A stretch of 64,000 nt of DNA. It comes from Hymenopus coronatus (Eukaryota > Arthropoda > Insecta > Mantodea > Hymenopodidae). How positions within the stretch are numbered: position 1 is the first letter of the stretch; each line of letters starts with the position of its first letter. The notes under the pieces are model-generated. The model did no database searches, was not told the DNA's origin, and saw only the letters and a program-made list of their open reading frames with translations. Positions 22,591-34,179 of this stretch are shown here, in pieces. Both the position numbers and the translations under genes were made by a program. The stretch is taken from assembly GCA_030762935.1 (NCBI GenBank), contig CM060892.1, forward strand, positions 90,926,827 through 90,990,826. The letters are read 5' to 3'.

Positions 22591-24235
22591 AGAGGAAGGC
22601 GCGGTAACTCATTCCACTCCATATAAGCCATTAACGCATGCCGTTATGCGACGTAATGAATGCTTGTAAGCACAAGGTTCCTCATCTTATCTAGTGCGGT
22701 CTTTTTGTGACTTCGTGATATGTTTTACTTCGGGCGAATTCACCAATACATGCTTCAAAGAATAATGTACAAAGTCTTAATAAATGGAACAAATTGTTGA
22801 CACGTAGTCTACTGTGATGCTGTTTTTAGTGTAGTTCATTTATAGAAGCTTTGCTTGCAAATGTATGTAGAGCCAACATTAGCATTGAAAAACCGCAATT
22901 TGGAAAATGAATACTTAGACAATTATTTAAATAACTCGAGTTGTTTAAAGGTTCTTCCTTTGAGCATTTTATTACAGCATTTGCAACTAAATATTTATCA
23001 AGCCATTACCAACATCACACCACAAATGTATCTGAATAACTGTGGAGGTGGAGAATAGGTTGGACTTAGGCTGGACTGTGAGAGGACACAGATTCAAACC
23101 TCGGCCAGACACCTTCTTTGCTGTATGCCTGTAACTAGAAGTACAGCAAAGGAGTTGTTCCGGAGAATGGTCGGTAAAAGGCACAGAAGGGACGGAATCG
23201 AACAAAGTAACATGTGCATGCCCCATGCTTTGTAATCCGTCCTTATTAGTAAACTCGCCTCTCCCCGTGCCTCATCTATCCTCACTGAGCAAGAGAGACT
23301 CCTGTGACCTTCTAATAGTTCCCTTAAACTAAGCATGCCGTTAAATGAGCAGAACCTCTGAATATTCTGTCCGAACTTCAACCATACCTGGAGATGAGAG
23401 AACAGGAAACGGACCAAGAGCACTAATTGTTTAATGTTTCATATGAGGACTGTTCATTCTAAAAAAAGGAAATGTGGCATGAGGGGTTGGTTCTACAATT
23501 TATAAATCAGAAATGCAGTGCAATGGCAACCAGGAATATTTAGCATTTCAATATTGGCTTCATCTGACAGGCAGCAATGTCGGAAAGATTTTTGACGGAC
23601 TCTACCGTTTATTATTGCGGTAGCCTTGACATATTTATTGACAATATGAATATGTCGTAGGTATATTAAAGCACGTAATAATACGTGTGTTGTACATCGC
23701 AGGTAAGTAAGCATACTTTTTTCTCATTGAGGAGCAAACAAAAGAAGAATTAAGCAAGATCAATTACGCTACAGCATTACAAAACGAACAACGCACCAAT
23801 GACATATCTCAACGATCGCAGTGCTGAGGAAAAAAGAAGAATCGTGACTTCATTTCAAGCAACTGAATGCTTATTAACACGCCATTGCACCTTCATGCAA
23901 TGATGGGTTTAGACTGAACATTTTGCAGATTATTTCAATGCTAACGGCTGGTTTACTGCAACCTAGAACGGGAACGACAAAGTTAAAGGACGCGTATTGC
24001 TATGTAAGCGTACACAATGAGAATGACATATTGAATCGTATTGTAAGTGGGATATATTCCTGGCAGAAAATATCCAATGAGGTCGCACATTATTATCGTC
24101 CATAGATGATTAGTCAAAATACAAATTGCAATTATTAATAGAGAGAGCAACACGCTTTAATACACTCCATTTGTTATAAACCTGTTAGGATGAAGATTTC
24201 GCAAGAGCAGCCACAAATATGTAGTAGACTGTTTC
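22591..24235. other. No confidently recognised feature
   Basis: The stretch 23045-23430 has denser GC and an open minus-strand frame of 109 codons. A box-B-like GATTCAAACC near 23091 hints at a retroposed sequence, but I cannot assign a family. The rest is AT-rich and unassigned. Confidence 0.35.
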
Positions 24236-24497
24236 TGTGGTCGAGTGGTCAGCAAGTCGACTTCTCACCTGGAGCTCCGGGTTCGATCCCCGACTGGAGC
24301 GGGAAATTTTTCTTTAACCAGAATTATTCCCTATCCCCCACAGAGTCTGGAAGTATACGTGTGAGAGTGAATGTGCGTGTACGTGTGAGTGTTTAACACA
24401 ATGGAATCCATTACCTAATGTTCAATAACCTACAGTTAATATAGACTTGTTTCACAAGTTAAAAGACCCCATAGTAGTTAAAGGGTACCATATAAAC
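24236..24497 (+). mobile_element. SINE-A copy with intact tRNA-like head
   Basis: It begins with TGTGGTCGAGTGGTCAGCAA (box A) and has GGGTTCGATCCCCGACT (box B). CCAGAATTATTCCCTATCCC and CACAGAGTCTGGAAGTATAC follow, then the 3' block TTGTTTCACAAGTTAAAAGA. It is the most complete head of the three copies. The arm sequence resembles tRNA-Glu, but the body extends well beyond a tRNA, so it is a SINE. Confidence 0.85.
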
Positions 24498-25492
24498 GTG
24501 TGTATACCACATCACACAGGGTAATGGCGTGGCTTTTAGACACTATTTAGCCTATCTAATATAAAAGTTGAATACGGCAGCCGGAGATGTCAAAAAATTA
24601 ACTTCTCTTTATACTTCATTATATTATATGTAGCCATATATAACATTTAAACAGTAGTACATAATTTTAAAGTAATAATTACAAGATATATCATAAAAAC
24701 TCGAAAAATAAAACGTTTTAAGAATTCATCAAACACTGTCACGTTTAACATAAGGTAATTATTTGAATAGAAACAACGCCAAAAGTGTCACATCAGTGAT
24801 CATAATACTACGATCTTATTGCAGGATATATATTAATGAATCTTTTATGGAAACGATTGCGCATTAAAAGTTTCAAAGCAATAGGTAATATTTCTATTTC
24901 CGAATTTATCAATACATATTTTATTGAACAAAGCACAGCTACATTCAACAACAAACAGTGTTCTGCCTATCCCCTATCACCACTACACCACGCTACCTCC
25001 CCAACTCTCTCTCACCCTCCCTCTCTCTTGTACAACGAAAGAGTCCTTACGGCTCCATCAACGAATTGTGTGATCACCACTGTTACATTGGACCGGCTTG
25101 AGCTATAAATACGAATTATTTTCTTGGTGTAGTTTTTCGAAACTCATAATTTTGCAAATTTTCGGTTTCCTCAGGAGTTATTGAATATAGAACCATAAAG
25201 TACTTATAGAACTTGTCATATTTTAACACTGTGTTTATATTTATAAATTAATCAGAAGAGATTTTTCACCAATATTTTCTATGAATTTATGTCAAAAATT
25301 AACAACATTATAAAACAATTGTTCAGAGTTGTAACACAACGTAATAATTTCAATATTAAAGTTTGATGATCAGAGGTTAAAATTTCAGTAAGCTGGGACA
25401 AAAAGAAACTAATTATAACATTGGTAAGATATGTTATTTCCAGATGCTTAACCGTATTACACTCACTGAATTGCAAAAGGGGGTAGGGGGGA
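24498..25492. other. No recognisable feature
   Basis: A CT-rich stretch at 24960-25035 stands out. No gene is recognised. Confidence 0.4.
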
Positions 25493-26332
25493 GGAGTCAG
25501 CTGTGTTCCATTTGCGTGACTTTTTCAACACGCTCTGCAAACAAACTCTTTTTACAAAAGATTAATCTTGTATTTATATAACAGTAATCCAGATAAACAT
25601 TGCCAGAAATGGCCTTATACTTATAAGTAGAAGGGAAATAAGGGAATACAGTTGGCTTAAGCGACAATCAAATATTTTAAAAGCTATCGCTATGCGTTTG
25701 TCATTGAAATTCGGTTAACCTACTAGGTCAGGAGATATATGGAAAGATATGGAACGAAAGGAAACTTTGAGAAACGTTTAAGTAGTTTAAAATTGAATCC
25801 AATATTGGAACCAAGAAATATCTCTGAAGCGGTTAACTATAAAGAAAATAAATACAAAATAACAAATTGTGTGTTTTAACGAGATCAACATTTTTTGAGA
25901 AGTAAGTTTTTTTCTACCTATTACAGTTTACCAGTTATAAAGATGTCATTCATAATGAAGAAGCTATTTCCAGAAAACTCAAAATATTTACTTTGTAATA
26001 AAATCATATGGTATTTTAATAAAAATCATTAAGTCACTTTGGAGAAAATCAGCGTTTTCGAAAAACGTTCCATGAAAAGGTTAATTGGGCTTGGGGGATT
26101 TTCCCGAAAATCTTCTGTCGCATCCTTGGAAAAACAGAATTTGAAAAACAAATTTGGTACTAATCCAACTTCTTGTTTTTGAGTTAGGACGTCCACAGGT
26201 ACACATACATTTATACACACTTTCTATTTTCTATTTTGTTATTCAGGGATCCCCAAATTATGTATTGAACTTTATAGTGGAATACAACTTTCTCTATAAC
26301 TCTATACATTGTATATACATGATAAAGTAAAA
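25493..26332 (+). repeat. R870 repeat, near full length
   Basis: It starts at GCTGTGTTCCATTTGCGTG and contains GTGTGTTTTAACGAGATCAA near 25869. It ends at ATACATGATAAAGTAAAA. Another forward copy follows within 15 bases. Confidence 0.85.
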
Positions 26333-26344
26333 AAAAAGGAAAAA

Positions 26345-26620
26345 AGCCAGTGGTGTTGAATTCATGTGACCCTCTATAATGTTTCTTCTACAAATTACCT
26401 TAGCCAAAATTTCTTCTAACCACATCTCGTTAATTGGCACTAACACATTTTCTTGAAGGTATAAAAATGATGCAGTAGGCTAAACCGATAGTCATACTTT
26501 TAAAAAGCGGGTCGCTATGTTATACTTTTTAAATTCCATACAATTTGCAGGACCATAGGAAAAGGGTAGGTAAAACAAAAATATCTAATGTACGGCAATT
26601 ACATGGTTATATCTGCAACA
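26345..26620 (+). repeat. R870 repeat, 5' part
   Basis: Diverged forward copy starting near GTGTTGAATTCATGTGACC, through GTAGGCTAAACCGATAGTC and GGGTCGCTATGT. It is head to tail with the preceding copy. Confidence 0.7.
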
Positions 26621-26674
26621 AACCACTATTAAAAACCTAATGTGTTGATACATTTAAATATGTGAAATGCTCAA

Positions 26675-26872
26675 TTCAAAAGACTTTCACTACATATTCA
26701 GCTACAAACTACTCTGTCAGATGTTTATTATATGCCATTATAATCGAGATAAACATAGCATAAATGGCTTTTGCAGTATTTCCTTGTAGGTACGGGGAAG
26801 AAAGGGAATACACTTGGCTAAAGAGATAGTCAAATCTTTTAGAGCTGGTCAGTATGTGCGGTCATCTTATAG
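26675..26872 (+). repeat. R870 repeat, short 5' fragment
   Basis: Forward fragment containing AATCGAGATAAACATAGCAT and ACACTTGGCTAAAGAGATAG. Confidence 0.7.
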
Positions 26873-26895
26873 GCGAGTTTTTGCTAGACGACTAT

Positions 26896-27765
26896 ATTTT
26901 TACTTTTTCTACACGTAGTATGCACATGGTGTGTAGAGAAAGTATTGTATTTCACCCAAAAATTCGATACCGATATATCACCAAAAATATGTTTTGAGGT
27001 CCCCTGAATGCGAAAAAAAATTAGGAAAAGAACCGCGCCTGTGTACGTGTGCCTGTGAACAGTATAGCTCAAAAACGAAAAGACGGTTAATTACCAATTT
27101 TGGTGTTTAAGTACAGTGTCTTCCAAGGATGCGCCACGAAGATTTTCAATAAAATCACTCCTCCCCAACTACCTCTTGTATGGAACATTTATTGAAAAAT
27201 TTGATTTTCTCAAAAATGGCTAATGATTTTTATCACAATGCCGCATATTAAAGCATTTACATCACAAATAAAATGTATATGTTGATTTTTCTGGGAATAG
27301 CTTCTTTAGAACTGTTCATTGGGATGAACTTTGCAGAGTTTAGCGTAAGTGGCAAACCGTAAGAGATAAACAAATCTTTACTACAAAAAATATAGATATC
27401 TTTAAAATAGAAAATGCATGCCATATGTATTCGTTTCGTGGAGGTGACCGTTTTCGAGATATTCCTTATTGGTTTCAGTTTAAAAATAATTACAGTTTTT
27501 TTTTCATTTGGAAACTTGTCAGCACCTGGCCACACAAAAAAAACGGATTTCAATCCCATAGTAACCACATTTCAAAACATTTGACTGTCGGTTTATCCTA
27601 CTGTATTCCCTTATTTCTCTCCTACTTAAAAGGAACTAAACAATAGGACCGTTTCTGGTAATGTTTATATCGATTAGCATAAACTAAATAGAAGAATATG
27701 CTTATTAAACATAATTTGTTACTGAGGTATAGAGAGATCCATGTGAATGGAACACATTAGATTTC
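26896..27765 (-). repeat. R870 repeat, full length
   Basis: Complete reverse copy. It opens with the terminal hairpin TACTTTTTCTACACGTAGTA ... TGGTGTGTAGAGAAAGTA (26909-26952) and continues through TTTTGAGGTCCCCTGAATGC. It ends at GAGAGATCCATGTGAATGG and AACACATTAGATTT. Confidence 0.95.
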
Positions 27766-27894
27766 TCAGCTATACGTCCATCATATAGTTGGAGGCAAAT
27801 AACTTTTTGAATGTATAGAAAGGTTCTTTCGAAACTACGAATGCTTAAGTTCTTCATAACAATGATGAATAAGGCATGTATATACAGTTTTTAA

Positions 27895-28639
27895 TCTTTT
27901 TACTTTCTCTACAAGTACTATGTACATTGGTGTAAAAAAGACATTGTATTCCATCCAAAAATTCAATTAAGAGATTTCACCGAAAGTGTTTTGAGGTCCA
28001 CTAAAAAGGCCAGAGGTGTGTGTCTGTGGAAGTAGAGCTCAAAAACGAAAATACCGATAAATATCAACTTTGTCATCTAATTATAGTACCTTCCAAGGAT
28101 GCAACATGATTTTTATTAAAGTACCCCACCCCAAATTATGTTTTCCTCAAAAATATCTCTAATGGTTTTGATTAAATTACTATATATTAAAAATATTTAC
28201 ATATCAAATAAAATGCCTCTGGAAACTTCATTCTGGTTGAATTTTTTGTAACTAGTAAAACCGTGAGAGAGAGTGAGAGAGACTGAAACTTGCTACACAA
28301 AAATGTGGCTCTCGTAAAAAAAAAAAAAAATGTGACGCACACTTTTTGTAGAGTTAAACTTTTCCGAGATTTTCTTGTTATTGGTTCCAATTTTAAAGGA
28401 CTTAAGCTTTTCTCAAACGCAGGTCACATCTTTCGTTTCGTCTCTCTTTTGGTTTACTTGTGGACGTGCAAAGCGAAAACCGAATTTCAGTTGTTTCACA
28501 TAGCGACCGGTTTTGAAAAAGATTTGACTAATCTAAATACAATCATTTCTGCTAATGTTTATCTCGATTACTACATAAAATAATTTTTTGTAATAAGAGT
28601 TTATAGAGAGAATCACGTGAATGGAGCACATAAGATGTT
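27895..28639 (-). repeat. R870 repeat, full length
   Basis: Second reverse copy in tandem with the previous one, 130 bases downstream. It starts CTTTTTACTTTCTCTACAAG and ends AGAGAGAATCACGTGAATGG. A GAGAGA expansion replaces part of the AAGAGATAGAC block near 28265. Confidence 0.9.
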
Positions 28640-29307
28640 TTTGACTTTGTTTTTACTTTATAAAATATTATATCATATTTATTATATATAGATCTTTTTA
28701 GTAGCTGTAGGTCATGTTTTTTATAAATGTAAGGTGGTGATATTTATCATTTTTCAGTAGTTTTAAGTCATCAAATTCTGAGCCCAGTGACAATTATGCC
28801 TAGTTGAATTTCCACTTATTACGTAATATGCCGAGTGAGAGCACTTTATTTTGTGCTATCTGCATGTCTAAAGGATTAACACGATAGTGCTAGGCCAGAA
28901 ACGAAGATAAATTTCATATCATGCGTTTACCTTATGGGTGCTCTAATAGTTAGTCTGTCCTACGTCCTTATAACTTGACAATGTACATTTTTACCTTTTC
29001 TACAATTTAATCTATATTTAGTACATTTAACAGAACTGTAATCCTAAAATATAAAAAAAATTGTGCACTTACACCAAAATGTAGAAAAGTAAGCTACTTA
29101 CACAAGGCGAGTTTTAAACCCACCGAAAAACTTCAGGATTTTAGAAACGGGTCACAAAAGTCATATCACCTTATACTCAGAAGTGCATGATTTCCACAAA
29201 GATGACATTGACAATATTCTCATATAATTTTCAGTGTGGTTTTGTGGTTGCAGCTAGCCTCTAACAAAATACAGTGCGCGTGTTGTGTATTGCAGACAGT
29301 ATGAGCA
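28640..29307. other. No recognisable feature
   Basis: AT-rich, unassigned flank between R870 and the transposase relic. Confidence 0.4.
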
Positions 29308-29445
29308 ATGAAGAACAAAGTGGTCCGATATCCGTTCCAGGAACAAGTCGAAATGGTGTTCGTGTATGCCCAAGCAAGTTTAAACAGTGGAGAGTCAGCA
29401 CAGTTGCACCCAGCCACATACTCTGACAGACACATTCTACATTTG

Positions 29446-29494
<49 letters not shown>

Positions 29495-30185
29495 ATGAGT
29501 TCTTTGGGACAAACGAACGTTCAGGGCCGCCGCGGACTGTGATACACTAGATGTGATGGAACATGCTCTCCAGTATAATGAGAACAATCCTGGTACAAAC
29601 TCTAGACAATTGGACCACCAACATGGTGTAAACCAAAGAACGTCTATCTTTATCCTACATAACTGCTATTATCCCTATTACCCCCAACGTGCACAGGGAT
29701 TATCACGGACAATTTTCTCCAATGAGAAGATCCTGTCGCTGGTTTGAGCAACACGCCAGCACCATTATGGGATTTCTGACTTCAGTCTTCCTCATCGATG
29801 AGGTGAACTCTGGAGGAGATGGAATCATTAACCTGCCTAATCGTCATTTGTGGGCTACAGAAATCCTCACAAAATGCTTGAAGTGTCTCATCACAGCTCT
29901 TCTTCCAAAACGCGTGACCTGAGAAACGTATCTGCACGTCTTGCAAAACACTGGAGTTTTTTAGTTTTGCGGGCATTTTAAGAGCATTGTATATGGCAAG
30001 ACTGTTCCTATAGTTCAGACCCTTCAGCAGAGTTTCCTCGTAGACTTTGACGATATTCGGAACAGCCGGAACAATCGGAAGAGTGAGGCAATCTATGATA
30101 CGACGTGAGAATGCGTACATCCCTTGGAGGCCCTTTTGAACATCTGTTACAACATTGTGGGATTCAGGTCATTTACTGTAGCCGG
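29308..30185 (+). pseudogene. DUF4817/DDE transposase, broken by GT repeat and deletion
   Basis: It starts at ATG 29308 with VRYPFQEQVEMVFVYAQAS, the DUF4817 block, then ATYSDRHILHL. The frame then runs into a GT microsatellite at 29446-29492. Beyond it come ALQYNENNPGTNSRQLDHQH and RTSIFILH (second helix-turn-helix), RRSCRWFEQHASTIMGFL and SVFLIDEVNSGGDGIINL near 29790-29835. There the catalytic 'FTDEA.F' is IDEVN. After HLWATEI the central part of the catalytic domain is missing: ETYLHVLQNT is followed closely by GHFKSIVYGKTVPI near 29970. The C-terminus is VRQSMIRRE near 30083 and GGPFEHLLQHC near 30126. At least three frameshifts are needed, and the third catalytic acid region is absent. 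Confidence 0.8.
29446..29492 (+). repeat. GT microsatellite inside transposase relic
   Basis: About 23 GT units replace or expand the linker after the DUF4817 block. Confidence 0.95.
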
Positions 30186-30396
30186 AACTCTTTGTTTGAT
30201 GTGGCTCTGCATTTCCGGACACAAGGCTATGTGAACCTTAGTGCTACATTTCCAGTTACCCCCCCCCCCCAAACAATCCTTCGCATTGAAAAAAATTGTA
30301 TTTTCTTAAAAACAACTTTAGCTTTTTTGATTACACATATTTTCTAGATATTTATAGCACACAAAATATATACTTTGAACCCATTCGTGTTTAGTT

Positions 30397-30475
30397 TTGG
30401 TGCTCCATAACTCAATGGATCACGGGTTCGGAACCCACCTTGGGCACGGGTGTAACTGTGTTATCTTTAGTAACT
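30397..30475 (+). mobile_element. SINE fragment with tRNA-like box B
   Basis: CTCAATGGATCACGGGTTCG and GAACCCACCTTGGGCACGGG match the head-body junction also seen (minus strand) at 57905-58035. It is followed by two copies of GTAACTGTGTTATCTTT. Confidence 0.45.
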
Positions 30476-30639
30476 GTGTTATCTTTAAAATCGGAAAAAC
30501 TAATAGGAAAACAACGAGGAAAAACACGAGGAAAACGGAAAGGAAGGGAAAAAGAAAGAAAATAAACTCTTTGAGAATAGAGAACGAAGTCTCCCTCATT
30601 GTAAGGGATCTTTCAATAACTTTATATAACAGATAAACC

Positions 30640-31026
30640 AAATATGGTAGAAGTACCTTACTGCACAGTTAAATGTTGATCACTTTAAAACTCAATTTAT
30701 TTCAAATTAAGTTTTTTTGTGGCATCAGCTGTTTCCGAGATTTCCGATATTAATAGTTTAAATACTTGTGCTATTACTCTGCAATGTCGCTGGTCAGTTG
30801 TTTCTCGCAATAATGCGGAAACAGCATGGAATTTCAAGGACAGCATACAGCGAGTGCGGGTTTAAACCCTTGATTATAGCTATCCCCTTTGTACCTATAA
30901 CGAAATATGTACCAATACTATTTGTAGAAACTTTAATCACGGCTTGAACTAGATACAACAATAAGCTTTTGCAAGAATACTTAGTAGAAATTAGAGAGTC
31001 ATATGAAAGTAACATCAGATATTTTT
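30640..31026 (-). repeat. R870 repeat, 5' half, diverged
   Basis: Reverse copy recognisable by GTTTCCGAGATTTCCGATAT near 30730 and by GAGAGTCATATGAAAGTAAC with ATCAGATATTTT at its end. Confidence 0.65.
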
Positions 31027-31055
31027 AAAGTGAGAAGTTGCAATTCGTTTCCATT

Positions 31056-31728
31056 TTCTGCTCATATACAATGTGTATTGAAAGTAGAGAAGGTATTGCA
31101 TTCCACCCCAAAATTCGATACCAAAACAACTCCGGAAATGCATGTTTTGAGGATCCGTAAATCCATGAAATTCTTGAACAGCATAGCTTAAAAACGAAAA
31201 GCCAGTTCAATACTAAGCTTGGTATTTAAGTTCAGTATCTCCCAAGGTTACAATGGTTTTCAGGTAAATTTCTTATTCCTAACTACTCTTTAAATGGGAG
31301 ATTCATCGGAATTTTATATTTTCCTTAAAACGGCTATAACGATTATATTAAAATGTCACATATTAAACAAATGCACAAAATATTATTATACAAAAACTGT
31401 GAGCTCTGTTTAAACCACGATTTGTTTGTGTAGTTGTTTTTAGTCAACCATTTTCGCTATATTCCTAGCTATGGTTTAGATTTTCCAATACTTATACTTT
31501 TCTCAAAACTACCTGACATACAAAGAGAACGGATTATCGATGTAATCAACTAATCTTTTAAAATATGTGTCTATCGCTTTAGTTTATTTAACTTACAAGC
31601 TTATAGGTACAGGGAAATATATAATACCACTTCTAATTATGTTTATCTTTATTAGTATGCAGTATATAGAAAAATAAGCTTTTGTAAGAAAAAATATCTG
31701 CAAAATTAGTAGAGAAAGTCATATGTCC
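31056..31728 (-). repeat. R870 repeat, near full length
   Basis: It starts at the eroded hairpin (GTAGAGAAGGTATTGCATTC near 31085) and ends at GTAGAGAAAGTCATATG. It lies 30 bases from the preceding reverse copy, so the two form a tandem pair. Confidence 0.85.
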
Positions 31729-31744
31729 TCGTGGTCATTCAAAG

Positions 31745-31915
31745 AAGCCCGTCACATAGCGATCCACTTTTTGAGAATTGACTTTAGCATACTGCTTCCT
31801 CTAATACCTACATGAATATGTATAAACATAACGTGAAGGTTTCTCTGGTTTAACAAAAAGTAGAACAATAAGTTTTCGTAAGAGTAGGTGAATGAGTAGA
31901 TAAACGTTTTATTAC
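31745..31915 (-). repeat. R870 repeat, short fragment
   Basis: Reverse fragment with CGTCACATAGCGATCCACTT and AACATAACGTGAAGGTTTC. Confidence 0.55.
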
Positions 31916-32103
31916 ATTTTAATGAAATTAAGAGGAGTTAATCTGTTGATATGATAAATTAATACATTTGGCACAGCCTTTATCAAATTCCTTGTAACAT
32001 TAAAATAAATTCATACTTTTAATATATAAATTAAACAAAAGTTAAAAAATAAAAAAGCAACATGTAAATAAATACAAATAAAAACTTAGGAATACAACAA
32101 CAT

Positions 32104-32965
32104 GTGTTTACTTTCTCTGGCACGTATGCCCAATAAGAAGTGAGAAAAGTTATTGTATTCTACCTAAACATTTGATACCGTTATTTCACTGGATAATACA
32201 TGTTTTTAAGGCGTCTGAATCTAAATCATAAGTTTAAGAAAAATACCAAAAAAAGTTGTGTGTGTGGGGGGGGGGGCGCGGGGGGACCTCCAAAAAAGAA
32301 AAGTCCGTTAAATACTAAGTACTCAAGTATCTTCCAAGAATGGGAAACGAAGATTTTCAGACAATCTCACCGCGCCAAACGACATTTTACATGACCATTT
32401 TTCGAAATATTATAAAGAAAATAGCTCCAACGATTTTGATTAACATGTCATATCAAAGATGTTTACATGGCAAATATCATTTATATCCTGAATATCTTGG
32501 GAATGATCCCTGAAGAGGATATTTCTGTTTATTGTGAATGACCTATTGGCTTTTATATACTGGTAAACCCTAAGAGAGAAAAATATTCTACACAAAATAT
32601 ATAGATCCCTTAAACACACAATTTATATTATATGCATTTTTTGTAGCTCAACTAACCATTTCAGGGATATTCCCTGTTATTGGCTTTAATTTTAGAAAAC
32701 TCAACTTTTTTTAAGCAGGGAGCCCTCATCAGTTTCATATTCCTTTGTTTTATTCCTGGAGAGATAACCGAATTTCAATGACAATCGTATTGCGACAACT
32801 TTTAAATATTTGCTTCGCTTTAGCCAAATGTATTCCCTTTTACTTATACCTACGGAACCAACAAATAAGACCATTTCTGGTAATGTTTATCTTGATTAGC
32901 GTTATGTAGAAATAGTGATTAGTTTGTGATGGACAAATTCATGAGAATGGAGCACCACATCAGAT

Positions 32966-32970
<5 letters not shown>
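32104..32970 (-). repeat. R870 repeat, full length
   Basis: Reverse copy from TTTACTTTCTCTGGCACG to GAGAATGGAGCACCACATCA. A G-rich run (32264-32285) follows a GTGTGTG stretch at the microsatellite slot. A T run of about 30 starts directly at its 5' end. Confidence 0.9.

Positions 32971-32998
<28 letters not shown>
32967..32998 (+). repeat. Poly(T) run
   Basis: An uninterrupted T run joined to the AGATT end of R870. It may be the A tail of a minus-strand retroposed sequence lying to its right, or an expansion of the R870 A-rich edge. Confidence 0.7.
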
Positions 32999-32999
<1 letters not shown>

Positions 33000-33519
33000 A
33001 GTGGCAAGAGAGTTCACTCTATTTATCAGGCAGAGTGAAAAATAAGAAACAACAAAACGAAGGCGTGAATCCACAACATCCAACCCCATTGCTATAAAAA
33101 ACTTCCTTGTTGCCTCACGCTGCTTTTATGACCGACCACACACTCGGCTTCAGTAGCTAGATATACATTTCCCGGAAAAAAGCTTTTTGTATATTCTAAC
33201 AAGAAATGGGGACGACTATTTCAAATTAGTCAAACAAAAAGCATCTAAGCAGAGGTAATGAGAAAAGTCGTGAACTGTGTAATTATCCTGCCTGAAACTG
33301 AATTATTATTCACGTTTAATTTTATTTATGATTTTAAACAATTAATCACTATATGTGTCAAGGACATAAGGAAATTATGCACTTACTTTCATTTCTTTTG
33401 ACAAGATTTTCTCACTTGTAGGATGCGGTCCAACAATATGATTTCAAAACGAGTATGGCATAAGCCATGTGCACAAAACAATCATTGAACTAAAAGTGTG
33501 GCCTGGAAACAAAAACAAT
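33000..33519. other. No recognisable feature
   Basis: Unassigned. The poly(T) on its left suggests that a minus-strand retroposon could begin here, but I recognise no family. Confidence 0.35.
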
Positions 33520-33645
33520 GGATGACCGAGATCGTTAAGACACGGACTTAAAACCGAAGTCCACAGAAGTTAAAATCCCATCTAGATCGTCCTCCCTGGA
33601 GGCAGGATTTTTCCAAGTTTTCCTCAATCCACATTACTAACAAAT
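33520..33645 (+). mobile_element. SINE-D: tRNA-Leu-like head
   Basis: GGATGACCGAGATCGTTAAG and ACACGGACTTAAAACCGAAG match the D and anticodon arms of a tRNA-Leu, with TAA in the anticodon position. A weak T arm (AAGTTAAAATCCCA) follows. The downstream CAGGATTTTTCCAAGTTTTC with CTCAATCC looks like a decayed form of the SINE-C central block. The arms are mutated and the acceptor stem does not close, so it is a SINE rather than a tRNA gene. Confidence 0.65.
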
Positions 33646-33649
33646 GCCT

Positions 33650-33818
33650 TTATATAAATCACATAAACTGTGTGTGTGTTTTTTTTGTTTTGGTTTTTTA
33701 ACGAGATCAACTTTTTATGTAGCAAGTGTTTGCCTATGTCTTACGGTATACCAGTTATGAAAACGTCATCCAGAATTAAAAAGACTTCACAGGCTATTCC
33801 CAGAAAATTCAAGAACTA
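33650..33818 (+). repeat. R870 repeat, central fragment
   Basis: Forward fragment: TTTTTTAACGAGATCAAC, TATGTCTTACGGTATACCAG and GGCTATTCCCAGAAAATTCA. Confidence 0.8.
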
Positions 33819-34179
33819 ATAATAATTGGTGTTTAAGGGGGTTAACTACAAAGTTATTAGTCCCCTTAGAAAACTATACTTGTAAAAGATAGAAATAAAC
33901 ATCAAGTTAAAATTCACCATGAATAAAAGAATTGTCAAAGTGAAATATAAAACCCGGAATAACTAAATAGGTGGCAAAACCACAGAAAAATACCACGTAC
34001 AGCAACCATTGAAAAAGGCATAATGGTGATGAAACTAAAAACCTCACATTACGCTCCAAAAGAAGCTATCTGGATAAATAAAAGCATTCAGTAAAATAAT
34101 AGTAAAACTTTCTTTCTGGATAAAAGTTTAAAAGGTTAAAATAAAAACCCTAACTACTCTCTGCTACAGGAAAGCCTTA
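33819..34179. other. Possible 3' untranslated end of the adjacent LINE
   Basis: This lies downstream (minus strand) of the LINE fragment at 34180-34800. AGGGGGTTAACTACAAAGTT and ATTAGTCCCCTT have the look of a LINE 3' end, but this is only an impression. Confidence 0.3.

Noticed and set aside
23094..23423. 109-codon minus-strand frame
   Set aside because: No recognised domain. A box-B-like sequence at its end suggests retroposed non-coding DNA, but I could not name a family either.
24236..24310. Functional tRNA gene
   Set aside because: Box A and B are good, but the acceptor stem does not pair and the sequence continues into the shared SINE-A body.
33520..33590. Functional tRNA-Leu gene
   Set aside because: The T arm and acceptor stem are degraded and SINE-type sequence follows.
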